DNA of 64,000 nucleotides from Verrucomicrobiota bacterium (GTDB taxonomy: Bacteria; Verrucomicrobiota; Verrucomicrobiia; Limisphaerales; Pedosphaeraceae). Every line of letters begins with the position of its first letter. Position 1 is the first letter of the stretch. The notes under the pieces were generated by a model. The model ran no database searches, was not told the origin of the DNA, and was given only the letters and a program-made list of their open reading frames with translations. The stretch covers positions 145,396 to 209,395 of the forward strand of contig JAJPHR010000103.1 in assembly GCA_021325145.1 (NCBI GenBank), written 5' to 3'. The translations under genes were made by a program, and so were the position numbers. Below, piece by piece: positions 41,964 to 50,240 of this stretch.

Positions 41964-43283
41964 TCAAACTGAGATTTTCAGCGCCGGCCTCTTTGGCCCG
42001 GCTCCTTCCTTCCAGACATAGCGGAACATCAGGGTGCGCAATGCCGCCGTCAGCGGGATGGACAGCAAGGCGCCGAGAATGCCGCCCAGGACTGTTGTTC
42101 CCACCAGCACGGCGATGATGATCGTCAGCGGATGTAATCCTGCGCGGTCGCCCATGATCTTCGGGCTGATGACAAAATCCTCCAACGCTTTCACCGCCGC
42201 CGCGAGCCCCAGCACCAGCAGCGGGTGCGTCCAGTCGCCGAACTGCACCGCAGAAATCGTGAGCGCCAAAGTCAGTGTGATAATGGTGCCGAGATAAGGC
42301 ACAATCCCGAGCACGGCGGCGACCACCCCCAGCAGCACGGCGTAGTGCAATCCCATGATGAGGTAACCGATGGCCAGCAGGAACCCCACGCACGCCGCCA
42401 CCAGCACCTGTCCGCGAAAAAAGACAATCATGCAATCGTTAATGGCATTCAGCACAAAAACCAATTCCTGCTTCACCTTTGACTCGTGGATCGGCAGGTA
42501 GTCCGTCCAATGTTGCTGGATGCCCGGCTTCTCCAGCAGGAAATAGAACAGGCACACCGGCGCGACAAAGAACCCAATCAAAAATTCGGCCCAGGTGCTG
42601 ACGTTGCTGAGTTGGGTGCTGAACCATTTCACAATCAGTTCGAGCACGTTCGACAATTTGAGCATCACCGTTTCGCTGAGGCGTTCATCCGCCGTGCCGC
42701 TCTGGGGGACGGCCACGGAATTGGTTCCCGGGGAAACCGCGGCGTTTGTGCTGCTGGCGCCAAAGGAAACGGCATTGCTGCCGGCGGGCATCGGCTCCCC
42801 GCCGGGAGATTGGGCGGCGGTGGTGGAATTAGTGCCGCCACCAGGCATGAGCAAGGATGCAAGATGCCAGGAAGCCAGGCGTCGGCCCCAAGTTGTATGT
42901 TCGAGAAAATCACGAATTCGCGCGCGCGCCTCTTCAGGACTTTTTGGCACCTGCGCCACCAGGCCCCGGGTTTCCCTCAGCAGGCCCGGGATGACTGAAC
43001 TGACGACGCCTCCCGCCATTGCCAGACCGAGTGCAAACACCAGCACAATCGCCCGCGCCCGGGAAATGTTTTTCCGCACCAGAAATTCCACGGCTGGATC
43101 GAGAATGTACGCGAGCACGAGCGCAAGCGCCACGGGCAGCAGCACCGGCGAAAGCATGTGCAAGACCCAACCCAAACCCCAAATCAGCAGGATGATCAGG
43201 CCCAGGATGACCGCAACCGCAAGCGCGGTCAATGCAAGCCAAAGCACGCGTGCCTGACCGGAAGTGGGGGATGATGGGGGCAT
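41964..43283 (-). CDS. AI-2E family transporter-like membrane protein
   Basis: A 439-residue polytopic inner-membrane protein of the AI-2E (TqsA/PerM) family. It has N-terminal helices (VLWLALTALAVAVILGLIIL, VLLPVALALVLAYILDP), an insert rich in Ser/Thr/Ala (about residues 165-215), then FFVAPVCLFYFLL and the C-terminal helices including GIVPYLGTIITLTLAL. Family members have been linked to autoinducer, drug or ion efflux; function cannot be set. It is convergent with the HAD gene and upstream of an AT-rich repeat. Confidence 0.85.
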   Translation of the reverse strand: MPPSSPTSGQARVLWLALTALAVAVILGLIILLIWGLGWVLHMLSPVLLPVALALVLAYILDPAVEFLVRKNISRARAIVLVFALGLAMAGGVVSSVIPGLLRETRGLVAQVPKSPEEARARIRDFLEHTTWGRRLASWHLASLLMPGGGTNSTTAAQSPGGEPMPAGSNAVSFGASSTNAAVSPGTNSVAVPQSGTADERLSETVMLKLSNVLELIVKWFSTQLSNVSTWAEFLIGFFVAPVCLFYFLLEKPGIQQHWTDYLPIHESKVKQELVFVLNAINDCMIVFFRGQVLVAACVGFLLAIGYLIMGLHYAVLLGVVAAVLGIVPYLGTIITLTLALTISAVQFGDWTHPLLVLGLAAAVKALEDFVISPKIMGDRAGLHPLTIIIAVLVGTTVLGGILGALLSIPLTAALRTLMFRYVWKEGAGPKRPALKISV

Positions 43284-43287
43284 TTGG

Positions 43288-43425
43288 TGTGATTTCGAAT
43301 TTCAAATTGAGATTTGAAATCTGAGATTCGGCAAGTAATGCGGTTCACTCGTCGGCAGCGTCCTGTTCGGCTTGCTTCCGCAGGGGATGTTCGGGGTGGA
43401 AAACTCAAATTTGAATTTGAAATGA
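43288..43425. repeat. AT-rich palindrome cluster, AAATTTGAATTT type
   Basis: GATTTCGAATTTCAAATTGA and the later CTCAAATTTGAATTTGAAAT form an imperfect inverted pair, with a short TTTCAAATTGAGATTTGAAA palindrome inside the left part. Similar AAATCTCAG/CTGAGATTT arms lie at 6681-6749. Confidence 0.6.
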
Positions 43426-43430
43426 TTGAC

Positions 43431-44249
43431 TCATACCCCCTGTCCCAGTTTCTTGGATTTCTCCGTGGCGGCGCGCACGGCGCTCATCAGCGAGGCGCGG
43501 ACCCTGCCTTTTTCGAGTTCGTGCAGGCCCTCGATGGTGGTGCCGCCGGGACTGGTGACCATGTCTTTCAGCGCCCCGGGATGCAGGCCGGTTTCCAGCA
43601 CCATCTTGGCGCTGCCCAAAACGGTTTGCGCCGCGAGCCGGGTCGCAATGTCGCGCGGCAGACCGGCCGCGACTCCGCCGTCGCTCAATCCCTCGATCAT
43701 CAGATACGCGTACGCAGGCCCGCTGCCGCTTAACCCGGTCACTGCATCCAGCAACGATTCCTTGACGGGGAAGGCAACGCCAACCGCCGAGAAAAGCTTC
43801 TGCGCGAGCAGGGTGTCTTCCGGCAGCGCGGATTTGCCCGGCGCGTACGCCGTGGCGGAAGCGCCGACGAGCGCAGGCGTGTTGGGCATCACGCGAATGA
43901 CCCGCGCGCCTTCGCCGAGGCCGCCTTCGAGCTTGGCCAGCGGCACACCGGCGGCAATGGAAATCAGGAGATGTTGTTTTGTGAACTCGCCCTGGATGTC
44001 GCCCAGAACTCCGGCTACCTGATCGGGCTTTACCGCCAGCAACAACACCCGGGCAAACTTCGCCACCTCGACATTGGAAGCGGTTGTCCGCGCGCCCACC
44101 TGTTTGCCGAAATCAGCGCAAGCCGCCGGGACCGGATCGCTGGCCATGATTTGGTCAGCGGCAGCCAAACCCGCTTGAATGAAGCCCTGCGCCAGCGCCG
44201 TGCCCATCCGGCCGGCGCCGAGAAAACCGATGGTCAGAGTAGCCGACAT
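43431..44249 (-). CDS. proC: Pyrroline-5-carboxylate reductase
   Basis: A 272-residue ProC that makes proline from pyrroline-5-carboxylate using NAD(P)H. The Rossmann start IGFLGAGRMGTALAQGFI, then LLLAVKPDQV, VIRVMPNTPALVG, VTGLSGSGPAYAYLMIEGLS and SPGGTTIEGLHELE are all diagnostic. The ATG at 44249 directly precedes the Rossmann strand; an upstream ATG at 44270 is less likely. It is transcribed away from the DtxR-type regulator. Confidence 0.95.
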   Translation of the reverse strand: MSATLTIGFLGAGRMGTALAQGFIQAGLAAADQIMASDPVPAACADFGKQVGARTTASNVEVAKFARVLLLAVKPDQVAGVLGDIQGEFTKQHLLISIAAGVPLAKLEGGLGEGARVIRVMPNTPALVGASATAYAPGKSALPEDTLLAQKLFSAVGVAFPVKESLLDAVTGLSGSGPAYAYLMIEGLSDGGVAAGLPRDIATRLAAQTVLGSAKMVLETGLHPGALKDMVTSPGGTTIEGLHELEKGRVRASLMSAVRAATEKSKKLGQGV

Positions 44250-44365
44250 GCCCGCATGGTAACAGTTCAAGACTTTGAGCGGAAGTGAAATGACTGATGA
44301 AGGCCCGAACCATCTTTCCTCCGCGCCCCTTGCAAATCCCGGGTGTTCTGTGGTTTATTCCCGTT

Positions 44366-44812
44366 ATGCCGACGCCAACCTCTCCCAGCCAAAGCGCGGA
44401 AGATTACCTGGAGCGCATCCATGAGTTGATCGAGGAAAAGGGTTATGCGCGGGTGGTGGACATCGCCTCGTCATTGAAAGTTCGCCAGGCCTCCGTGACC
44501 AGCATGGTGCAGAAACTCGGGGAGTCGGGGTATTTGAAGTACGAGAAATACCGGGGCCTGATCCTGACGGACAAAGGGCGGGCCGTGGCGCGCCGCATTC
44601 AAAGCCGGCACGAGACGCTCTCGCGATTTTTTTCGTTGTTCGGCCTCAATCCGGAAACGCAACGGCTCGACATCGAGGGGATCGAACACCATCTGAGCCC
44701 GGCGACGCTGGAGGTGCTGGCGGATTTGGCCGCGTTTTTTGAAGAGCATCCAGACACGTTGAAGGCTTTCCAGCAATCACGGCGAGGGGCGAAGCGCAAG
44801 GTCAATGCTTAG
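44366..44812 (+). CDS. DtxR/MntR-family metal-dependent transcriptional regulator
   Basis: A 148-residue regulator: an N-terminal winged helix-turn-helix (AEDYLERIHELIEEKG, then IASSLKVRQASVTSMVQKLG) and a dimerisation domain with metal ligand pattern (SRHETLSRFF, EGIEHHLSPATLEVL). The lack of a C-terminal SH3-like domain and the size match MntR (manganese) more than DtxR (iron). It is divergent from proC. About 1.6 kb downstream begins a large operon with a metal ATPase, a possible target. Metal specificity is inferred. Confidence 0.85.
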   Translation: MPTPTSPSQSAEDYLERIHELIEEKGYARVVDIASSLKVRQASVTSMVQKLGESGYLKYEKYRGLILTDKGRAVARRIQSRHETLSRFFSLFGLNPETQRLDIEGIEHHLSPATLEVLADLAAFFEEHPDTLKAFQQSRRGAKRKVNA

Positions 44813-44845
44813 CAAGTGGGAGTTTGATCTCCTGGTCACCGGTCA

Positions 44846-45298
44846 TTAATTGGCGATTGCCCTATGCAGGGGAATCCCGACGGCACCTCGGACCAGGCTC
44901 GCTGCCAGGAGTCCGAACGAAAACACCCAAACGAAGTATCCAATGCGGAGGTCGCCTATGTCCTTGCCAAATTCGAGCATTAGCGCAGCGGTCAGGAAAA
45001 GAGAAGCCGCGGAGCCGCGCCTGAGCCAACGAAACAATCTCGGACCGCCTGTCCATCTCAAAATGAACCAAGGCGACACGAGCATGAAAAGGTTCGCGAA
45101 GTTTAGAAGCACAAGATGTATGCAGGCGAGTTTTCCCTCCCACACACCCGGCCAATAATACTGGATCATGATCGCGCACTGCCAGCCCCAGGCGTTGTCG
45201 AAGGAAGGCAGGAAAAATGAAAGGACAAACAAGGCCCAGGCAGCGAATGCGAATGGCCGATGACATGGAACGCGGAGAGATTCAGCCTGGGGTTTCAT
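44846..45298 (-). CDS. Unknown four-helix membrane protein
   Basis: A 150-residue protein with about four hydrophobic segments (FAFAAWALFVLSFFLPSF; LVLLNFANLFMLVSPWFIL; a central one; YFVWVFSFGLLAASLVRGA). Its start overlaps the DUF4230 stop in an ATGA (45295-45298), so the pair is coupled. No family recognised. Confidence 0.6.
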   Translation of the reverse strand: MKPQAESLRVPCHRPFAFAAWALFVLSFFLPSFDNAWGWQCAIMIQYYWPGVWEGKLACIHLVLLNFANLFMLVSPWFILRWTGGPRLFRWLRRGSAASLFLTAALMLEFGKDIGDLRIGYFVWVFSFGLLAASLVRGAVGIPLHRAIAN

Positions 45299-45966
45299 CG
45301 CGAGCCCGACCCGATGATTATTTCGTTCTCCGGTCGGGGCAGGTTCGGCGGTTCGTCGCGGAAGTGGATCTCCCATTTTTGTCCGGCTTTGCTGGCGAGG
45401 TCGAGCAACTGGCGGCGCAGCGACTCCCTGGCTTCTCCGAGGATCCTCATTTCGAGCGCGGCGGCGCGGGCCTTGTCGTTCATCTGATTGACGGCGGACT
45501 CCTGGTCTTTTTGCGTGAGCAAGTTCCAGTAGCCATTCGCGTCCTGGACGACACGGTAGTTGTTCTGTTGGACGGAAACGATTTTCGGCGCGGGGAAATC
45601 GGCCCGGACGCGGCGGGTTTTTTCATCGACTTGCACGGTGAAGCGGTCGCGAAGGTCAAAGCCCGCTTTAACCGTGTACTCGCCGTGCAGCAGAAGGCGT
45701 TTGGTGCTCCCGAGCGTGGTGTTTTCGTAGGAGTAATCGATGGGGAACTCCTTGCTGACGGAAGCGAGCTCAAAGATGTTGCTGGTCCGTTGATAAGTGA
45801 CGTAGGTGCTGATGGTGACTTCGGGCGTGATATTGAGAACTTGCCTGACCAGTTCCACCGCGCCCTGGGCGGTCTTTCCGGCTTCCTTGCGCGCCGTGTG
45901 CAGGAGGAAGGCCAGGCAAAAGGTAAGGGTAATCAAGACCAATGAAATGGCGGCGGCTTTTTTCAT
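45295..45966 (-). CDS. DUF4230 protein
   Basis: A 223-residue protein with an N-terminal signal anchor (ISLVLITLTFCLAFLL) and a DUF4230 domain: ITPEVTISTYVTYQRTSNIF, a beta-rich centre (LLLHGEYTVKAGFDL) and a C-terminal helix (ALEMRILGEARESLRRQLLD). The C-terminus reads PRPENEIIIGSGSR. Function unknown; the family is envelope-located. It is divergent from the 46417 operon, whose first gene starts 451 bases away, and coupled to the four-helix protein. Confidence 0.78.
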   Translation of the reverse strand: MKKAAAISLVLITLTFCLAFLLHTARKEAGKTAQGAVELVRQVLNITPEVTISTYVTYQRTSNIFELASVSKEFPIDYSYENTTLGSTKRLLLHGEYTVKAGFDLRDRFTVQVDEKTRRVRADFPAPKIVSVQQNNYRVVQDANGYWNLLTQKDQESAVNQMNDKARAAALEMRILGEARESLRRQLLDLASKAGQKWEIHFRDEPPNLPRPENEIIIGSGSR

Positions 45967-46111
45967 GGCATTGCCGGTTCCGGCTGATACAAACCTCCTG
46001 CTCCTGGCCGAACGAGAGACTTGTCAGTCGCTTTGTAGCTGGCGAGGCCGCTTCGGACAAGCGATTTTGTCCAGTGCCAATCACCAGCGGGTGATCCGCC
46101 CAAAAAGCCTG

Positions 46112-46139
46112 TTGACTTTGGGCTTCGAGTTAATAGAAT
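46112..46139 (+). promoter_or_regulatory. Candidate -35/-10 promoter for the membrane operon
   Basis: TTGACT and TAGAAT separated by 16 bases. It is the best match to a housekeeping promoter in the spacer between the divergent DUF4230 and ABC-2 genes, pointing toward the operon. Confidence 0.4.
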
Positions 46140-46288
46140 TCTTTTTGATTCGGGTGGGCAGCACGTTTCTTCAGCGGGGTTCCCCACCCCCACCTCCTTG
46201 GCGTCTGCCGCCCGAATCACTCTTTCCCACGGGCGCAAAGGCCGGGTCATTCCACGTTGCGGGTGCGGCGAGCCGCGTTTCCAGGGAT

Positions 46289-46312
46289 AACTGTGCGGGC
46301 AAACGCACAGTT
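46289..46312. promoter_or_regulatory. Perfect 9-bp hairpin in the operon leader
   Basis: AACTGTGCG and CGCACAGTT flank GGCAAA. It is followed by TTC, so it is not a classical T-tract terminator. It could be an operator, an attenuation element or a REP unit. Confidence 0.45.
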
Positions 46313-46416
46313 TTCACGACCACCAGTCCATGTATGCTTGCACAACCCAATGAACGGGAATAAGCATTTGCAATCGGGCATCGGTTTCGTAAGCTAGCCG
46401 CTTATAGTCAAATAGA

Positions 46417-47379
46417 ATGCGACAATTTGTCACTATCGCAGTCAATGCCTTTATGGAGCTGGTCCGGCAGCCGGTTTTCCTGCTCCTGATGACCACGGCG
46501 GCGATGTTCGAGATATTTCTGGCCGTGCCCTACTATTTTGCGTTTGGAGACGAACCCAAGCTGGTCAAGAACAGCGTGCTCGCGGTGATGTTGCTGGCGG
46601 GGTTGTTCGGCGCTGTGCTGAGCGCCTCGGCCTCGCTGGCCCGGGAAATCCGGTCGGGCACCGCGCTGGCGGTGCTGTCCAAACCGGTGGGCCGCGCGCA
46701 ATTCCTGCTCGCGAAGTATGTCGGGCTGGCGCTGGCCTTGAGCCTATTGACCTATGTGAACACAATCGTGGCGCTGTTGACCAGCCGCATGGCGTTTGAT
46801 GCGTATGGTTCGACGGATCTGTTCGCGCTGGGGCTCTTTATGCTCGCGCTGGTGGTGGCTTACCTGTTGGGCGGCTTCAGCAACTTCTTCCTGCGGCGGC
46901 CTTTTGTTTCGGACGCGGTTTTCGGGGTGGTGCTCACGGTCACCCTGGCGTTTGTGGTCATCAACTTTTTCGATAAAAACGGGCGTTCACAGGAGTTTGC
47001 CCGGGGAGTGGACTGGCGGATGGTGCCCGCCTCGGTGCTGGTGCTCTTCGCCCTTTGGGTGCTGGCCGGGCTGGCTTTGGCGTGCTCGACGCGGCTGGAA
47101 ATGATCCCGACTCTGGCGATCTGCTCGGGCGTGTTCCTGCTGGGCCTGATGTCCCAATACCTTTTCGGGGCGCGGACAGTTGCAGGGTCATGGTGGGCAT
47201 CCGTGCTTTACACGGTGACGCCGAATTGGCAGCTTTTCTGGCTCGCCGATGCATTGGACACGGGCAAGACCAATTTTCATTGGGGCTATGTGGGGATGTC
47301 GCTGGGATACGCGGTGTGTTATGTGGGCGCGGTGCTGGCGGTGGCGGTGATTTTGTTTGAAGATCGTGAACTGAGCTGA
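46417..47379 (+). CDS. ABC-2 type permease subunit
   Basis: A 320-residue membrane protein of the ABC-2/NosY type: about seven hydrophobic segments, starting AFMELVRQPVFLLLMTTAAM, with LSASASLAREIRSGTALAVL as the conserved cytosolic loop near the first helices (coupling region). It needs an ATPase partner; the nearest is 6 genes downstream at 53758. First gene of the 46417-57889 operon, with 13 bases before the next start. Substrate unknown. Confidence 0.85.
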   Translation: MRQFVTIAVNAFMELVRQPVFLLLMTTAAMFEIFLAVPYYFAFGDEPKLVKNSVLAVMLLAGLFGAVLSASASLAREIRSGTALAVLSKPVGRAQFLLAKYVGLALALSLLTYVNTIVALLTSRMAFDAYGSTDLFALGLFMLALVVAYLLGGFSNFFLRRPFVSDAVFGVVLTVTLAFVVINFFDKNGRSQEFARGVDWRMVPASVLVLFALWVLAGLALACSTRLEMIPTLAICSGVFLLGLMSQYLFGARTVAGSWWASVLYTVTPNWQLFWLADALDTGKTNFHWGYVGMSLGYAVCYVGAVLAVAVILFEDRELS

Positions 47380-47392
47380 GTTAAGGCTGAGA

Positions 47393-49312
47393 ATGGAACG
47401 AAGAACAGAAAAGAACGGACTGATTAACCTGATCGTGCTCGTGCTCATCGGGGCGGCCGGATTCGCGGTGGCGCGTTACGGCCAAACCCTGGCCGGCCAG
47501 GTGGCGACGGTCTTCATGGGCATTGGGGTGTTGATCGCCGGTGTGAGCTGGTTCCAGATGCGATTGGAGGAGCGGGAACGGCTGGAGAAACTCGAGTTCG
47601 AGGAACTGAGCAAATCAGCGGCGAGTTCCGCCTTGTTCAATGTCTCCGACAGCGAGGTTTTCCCGGCGCAACGTTCGCGCGAACAATTCGAGCGGTTTTT
47701 CGTGCCGGCGTTCACGGCGCTGATCTTCCTCTTGCAAGCGGGCACAGGCCTGCTGCTGTGGCGGTGGTTGAGAGGGATGATTCCCGCGCCGATGCAGCAA
47801 CCGACGGTTTCGATGGCTTTATTCGGCCTGTTTGCGCTGGTGCTGTTTTTGCTGGGTAAATTTTCAACCGGCCTCGCGCGGTTGGAGAAGCTGCGCCTGC
47901 TGCGGCCCGGCGCCAGTTATCTTTTGCTGAGCGCGTACGTGTGCTTCTGTGTGACCGCCGCCATTGCCGCGGTGCAGGTGGGCGTGCCGAAAGTCGATTG
48001 GCAGGTGGCCCGCGCGCTGAGCGCGGTCCTGATCTTCATTTCGGTGGAGACGCTGGTCAACCTGATCCTGGAGATTTATCGGCCGCGCGTGAAGGGCAAG
48101 GTGGAGCAGCCGGTTTACGAGAGCCGGCTGGTGAGTTTGCTGGGCCAGCCGGAAGGCATCATCACCACGGCGTGGCAGACGCTCGATTACCAGTTCGGCT
48201 TCAAGGTGTCGGAAACCTGGTTTGCCCGGTATTTTGCGAGAGCGGCGACCTGGCTGCTCTGGCTGCAAGTGGGCGTCATGCTCGCTTCGACTTGCGTGGT
48301 CTTCATCGATGCCGGCCAGCAGGCCCTTTTGGAACACTTTGGGAAGCCGGGGGTGGTGCTCGGGCCGGGCGCGCATTTGAAATGGCCTTGGCCGATTGAC
48401 CATGTCTATCGCTATGCCACCGAACAAATCCAGAGCTTCAACGTGGGATTTGCGCCCGACCCTTTCCGCACGGCGGACAAGACCGTGCTTTGGACGGTGA
48501 GCCACACCAAGGAGGAAAACTTCCTGGTGGCGAACCGGGAAACAGAGACGCCGGCATCCCTCGCCAATACTCCCAACGGGAACACCCTGGAAACCGCCGA
48601 CACCGCCGGCAACAAACGGCCGCCGCCGGTGAGCTTGCTGACCGTCAGCATCCCGGTGCAGTACCAGATCACGAACCTGACCAAATGGGCCTACGTGAAT
48701 GAGGAGCCGGAAACGTTGATACAACATATCGCGACGCGGGAAGTGGTCCGCTATTTTGTGGGGGTCGATTTTCAGGAGATCATGTCCCAAGGGCGCGGCG
48801 ACGCCGCGACCGTCCTGCGGGATCGCATCCAGGCAGAGGCGGACCGGCACGAACTCGGCGCGAGCATTGTTTTTGTGGGATTGCAGGACATCCATCCGCC
48901 GGTGAAGGTCGCGCCGGATTATGAGAAGGTGGTGGCGGCAATCCACACGAAGGAAGCCGCCATTCTCGCGGCGAAAGCCGAGGCCATCAAGACCAACGCT
49001 TTGGCCGGCGCGCAAGCTTTCAAGACGATCTGTGAGGCGCAGGCCGAACGGCAGCGGCGCGAAGTCGATGCCCAGGCGCGGGCCGCCGCGTTCACCAACC
49101 AAATTCCGGCCTACCGGGCTTCGCCGTCGGTTTACTGCGAGCGCACTTACCTGCAAACCTTTGCCGAGTCGGTGGTGAATGCGCGCAAATACATCCTGTT
49201 ATCGACCAATACTTCGGACGTCTTCATCCTCAATCTCGAGGACAAACTGCGGACTGACATCGAGGACGCGATCACCGTGCCGCCGCCCAAGGCGCCGTTT
49301 GCGCCCAAATGA
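47393..49312 (+). CDS. SPFH/Band-7 protein with a seven-helix N-terminal membrane domain
   Basis: A 639-residue protein. Residues 1-305 contain about seven membrane helices (near 11-29, 34-53, 103-124, 140-157, 175-196, 207-228, 286-305). An SPFH domain of the HflK type then starts (FIDAGQQALLEHFGKPG, GPGAHLKWPWPIDHVYRYA). A Pro/Thr-rich insert (about 390-420) interrupts it. A long helix with IHTKEAAILAAKAEAIKTNA follows. Common HflK has only one helix, so the N-terminal half is unusual. It oligomerises at membranes in related systems; here the client is unknown. Confidence 0.85.
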   Translation: MERRTEKNGLINLIVLVLIGAAGFAVARYGQTLAGQVATVFMGIGVLIAGVSWFQMRLEERERLEKLEFEELSKSAASSALFNVSDSEVFPAQRSREQFERFFVPAFTALIFLLQAGTGLLLWRWLRGMIPAPMQQPTVSMALFGLFALVLFLLGKFSTGLARLEKLRLLRPGASYLLLSAYVCFCVTAAIAAVQVGVPKVDWQVARALSAVLIFISVETLVNLILEIYRPRVKGKVEQPVYESRLVSLLGQPEGIITTAWQTLDYQFGFKVSETWFARYFARAATWLLWLQVGVMLASTCVVFIDAGQQALLEHFGKPGVVLGPGAHLKWPWPIDHVYRYATEQIQSFNVGFAPDPFRTADKTVLWTVSHTKEENFLVANRETETPASLANTPNGNTLETADTAGNKRPPPVSLLTVSIPVQYQITNLTKWAYVNEEPETLIQHIATREVVRYFVGVDFQEIMSQGRGDAATVLRDRIQAEADRHELGASIVFVGLQDIHPPVKVAPDYEKVVAAIHTKEAAILAAKAEAIKTNALAGAQAFKTICEAQAERQRREVDAQARAAAFTNQIPAYRASPSVYCERTYLQTFAESVVNARKYILLSTNTSDVFILNLEDKLRTDIEDAITVPPPKAPFAPK

Positions 49313-49327
49313 TTTTCAACACCTGTT

Positions 49328-50236
49328 ATGAATCGTAATCCCTTCATTCTTACCGTTGGCGGCCTGCTGGGCGTCATCGTGTTCTTCATGTTGTTCACCT
49401 TTCAGGTGCGCAAATCCGAGGTGGCCGTCGTCACGACTTTTGGCCGGCCCTCGCGCACCGAGACCGAGCCGGGCATCAAGGGCAAGTGGCCGTGGCCCAT
49501 CCAGCGGGTTTTTAAATTCGACCAGCGCATCCAAAACTTCGAGGACAAGTACGACGAATCCCTGACGGCGGATAATTACAACTTGCTGGCGATGACCTAT
49601 ATCGGCTGGCGAATCAGTGATCCGCAGGCGTTTTTCCCCAAGTTCGCCAATGGCTCGATCGCGGAGGCGGAGCGGGTCCTGGAAGGACTGGTGCGGAGCG
49701 AGAAGAGCGCGGTGATCGGCAAACATCCGCTGTCGGACTTCGTTTCCGCCGACGAGAAGCAGCTCAAGTTCGCCGAAATCGAGCAGGAAATACTCAAGCG
49801 CATTCAGGACCAGGTGAACGCGAAGAACTACGGCATCAGCATGGAATATCTTGGCCTCAAGAAAATGGGCTTTCCGGAGAGTGTCACCCAGGAGGTGTTC
49901 AAGCGGATGACTTCCGAGCGGGCAGTGTTGAGCAGCCGGATCCAAAATGAAGGCGAGGCCGAGGCGACCAGGATCAAGTCCGCGGCCGACAGTAAGAGCG
50001 CCCAGATGATCGCGGAAGCTGACGCCGAGGCGACCAAGATCAAGGCGCTTGGACAATCGAAGGCGGCGGAATCCTTCGCCGTCTTCCAGCAGGAGCCAAG
50101 CCTGGCGAATTTCCTGCTCAGCCTGAATGCGCTGGGTGAATCGTTGAAGACCAGAGCGACGCTGGTTTTCGACCAACGCACCGCGCCGTTCCAGTTGCTC
50201 CAAGGTTATCCCACCAACCAGCCCTCGATGAAATAG
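49328..50236 (+). CDS. SPFH/Band-7 protein, HflC-like
   Basis: A 302-residue protein with an N-terminal helix (FILTVGGLLGVIVFFMLFTF) and a complete SPFH domain of the HflC type (VAVVTTFGRPSRTETEPGIK, KWPWPIQRVFKFDQRI). A long Ala/Glu/Lys coiled helix follows (EGEAEATRIKSAADSKSAQM). HflC with HflK regulates the FtsH protease; no FtsH gene is nearby. It lies 15 bases after the previous SPFH gene and 4 bases before the next. Confidence 0.88.
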   Translation: MNRNPFILTVGGLLGVIVFFMLFTFQVRKSEVAVVTTFGRPSRTETEPGIKGKWPWPIQRVFKFDQRIQNFEDKYDESLTADNYNLLAMTYIGWRISDPQAFFPKFANGSIAEAERVLEGLVRSEKSAVIGKHPLSDFVSADEKQLKFAEIEQEILKRIQDQVNAKNYGISMEYLGLKKMGFPESVTQEVFKRMTSERAVLSSRIQNEGEAEATRIKSAADSKSAQMIAEADAEATKIKALGQSKAAESFAVFQQEPSLANFLLSLNALGESLKTRATLVFDQRTAPFQLLQGYPTNQPSMK

Positions 50237-50240
50237 CGGC

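Larger units (their letters stand above)
45967..46416. promoter_or_regulatory. 450-bp control region before the membrane operon
   Basis: No gene fits here. A candidate sigma-70 promoter faces the operon: TTGACT at 46112-46117, a 16-base spacer, and TAGAAT at 46134-46139. A perfect 9-base hairpin, AACTGTGCG/CGCACAGTT with a 6-base loop (46289-46312), lies between this promoter and the first start at 46417, leaving a leader of about 270 bases. The hairpin might be a regulatory leader or operator. Divergent control of the DUF4230 gene is also possible. Confidence 0.4.

Noticed and set aside
44366..44812. Iron-type DtxR with SH3 domain
   Set aside because: The protein stops at 148 residues and lacks the third domain, so an MntR-like two-domain form is more likely.
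45806..46363. 185-residue plus-strand frame
   Set aside because: It is partly antisense to the DUF4230 gene and partly in the control region, with no domain or start signal.
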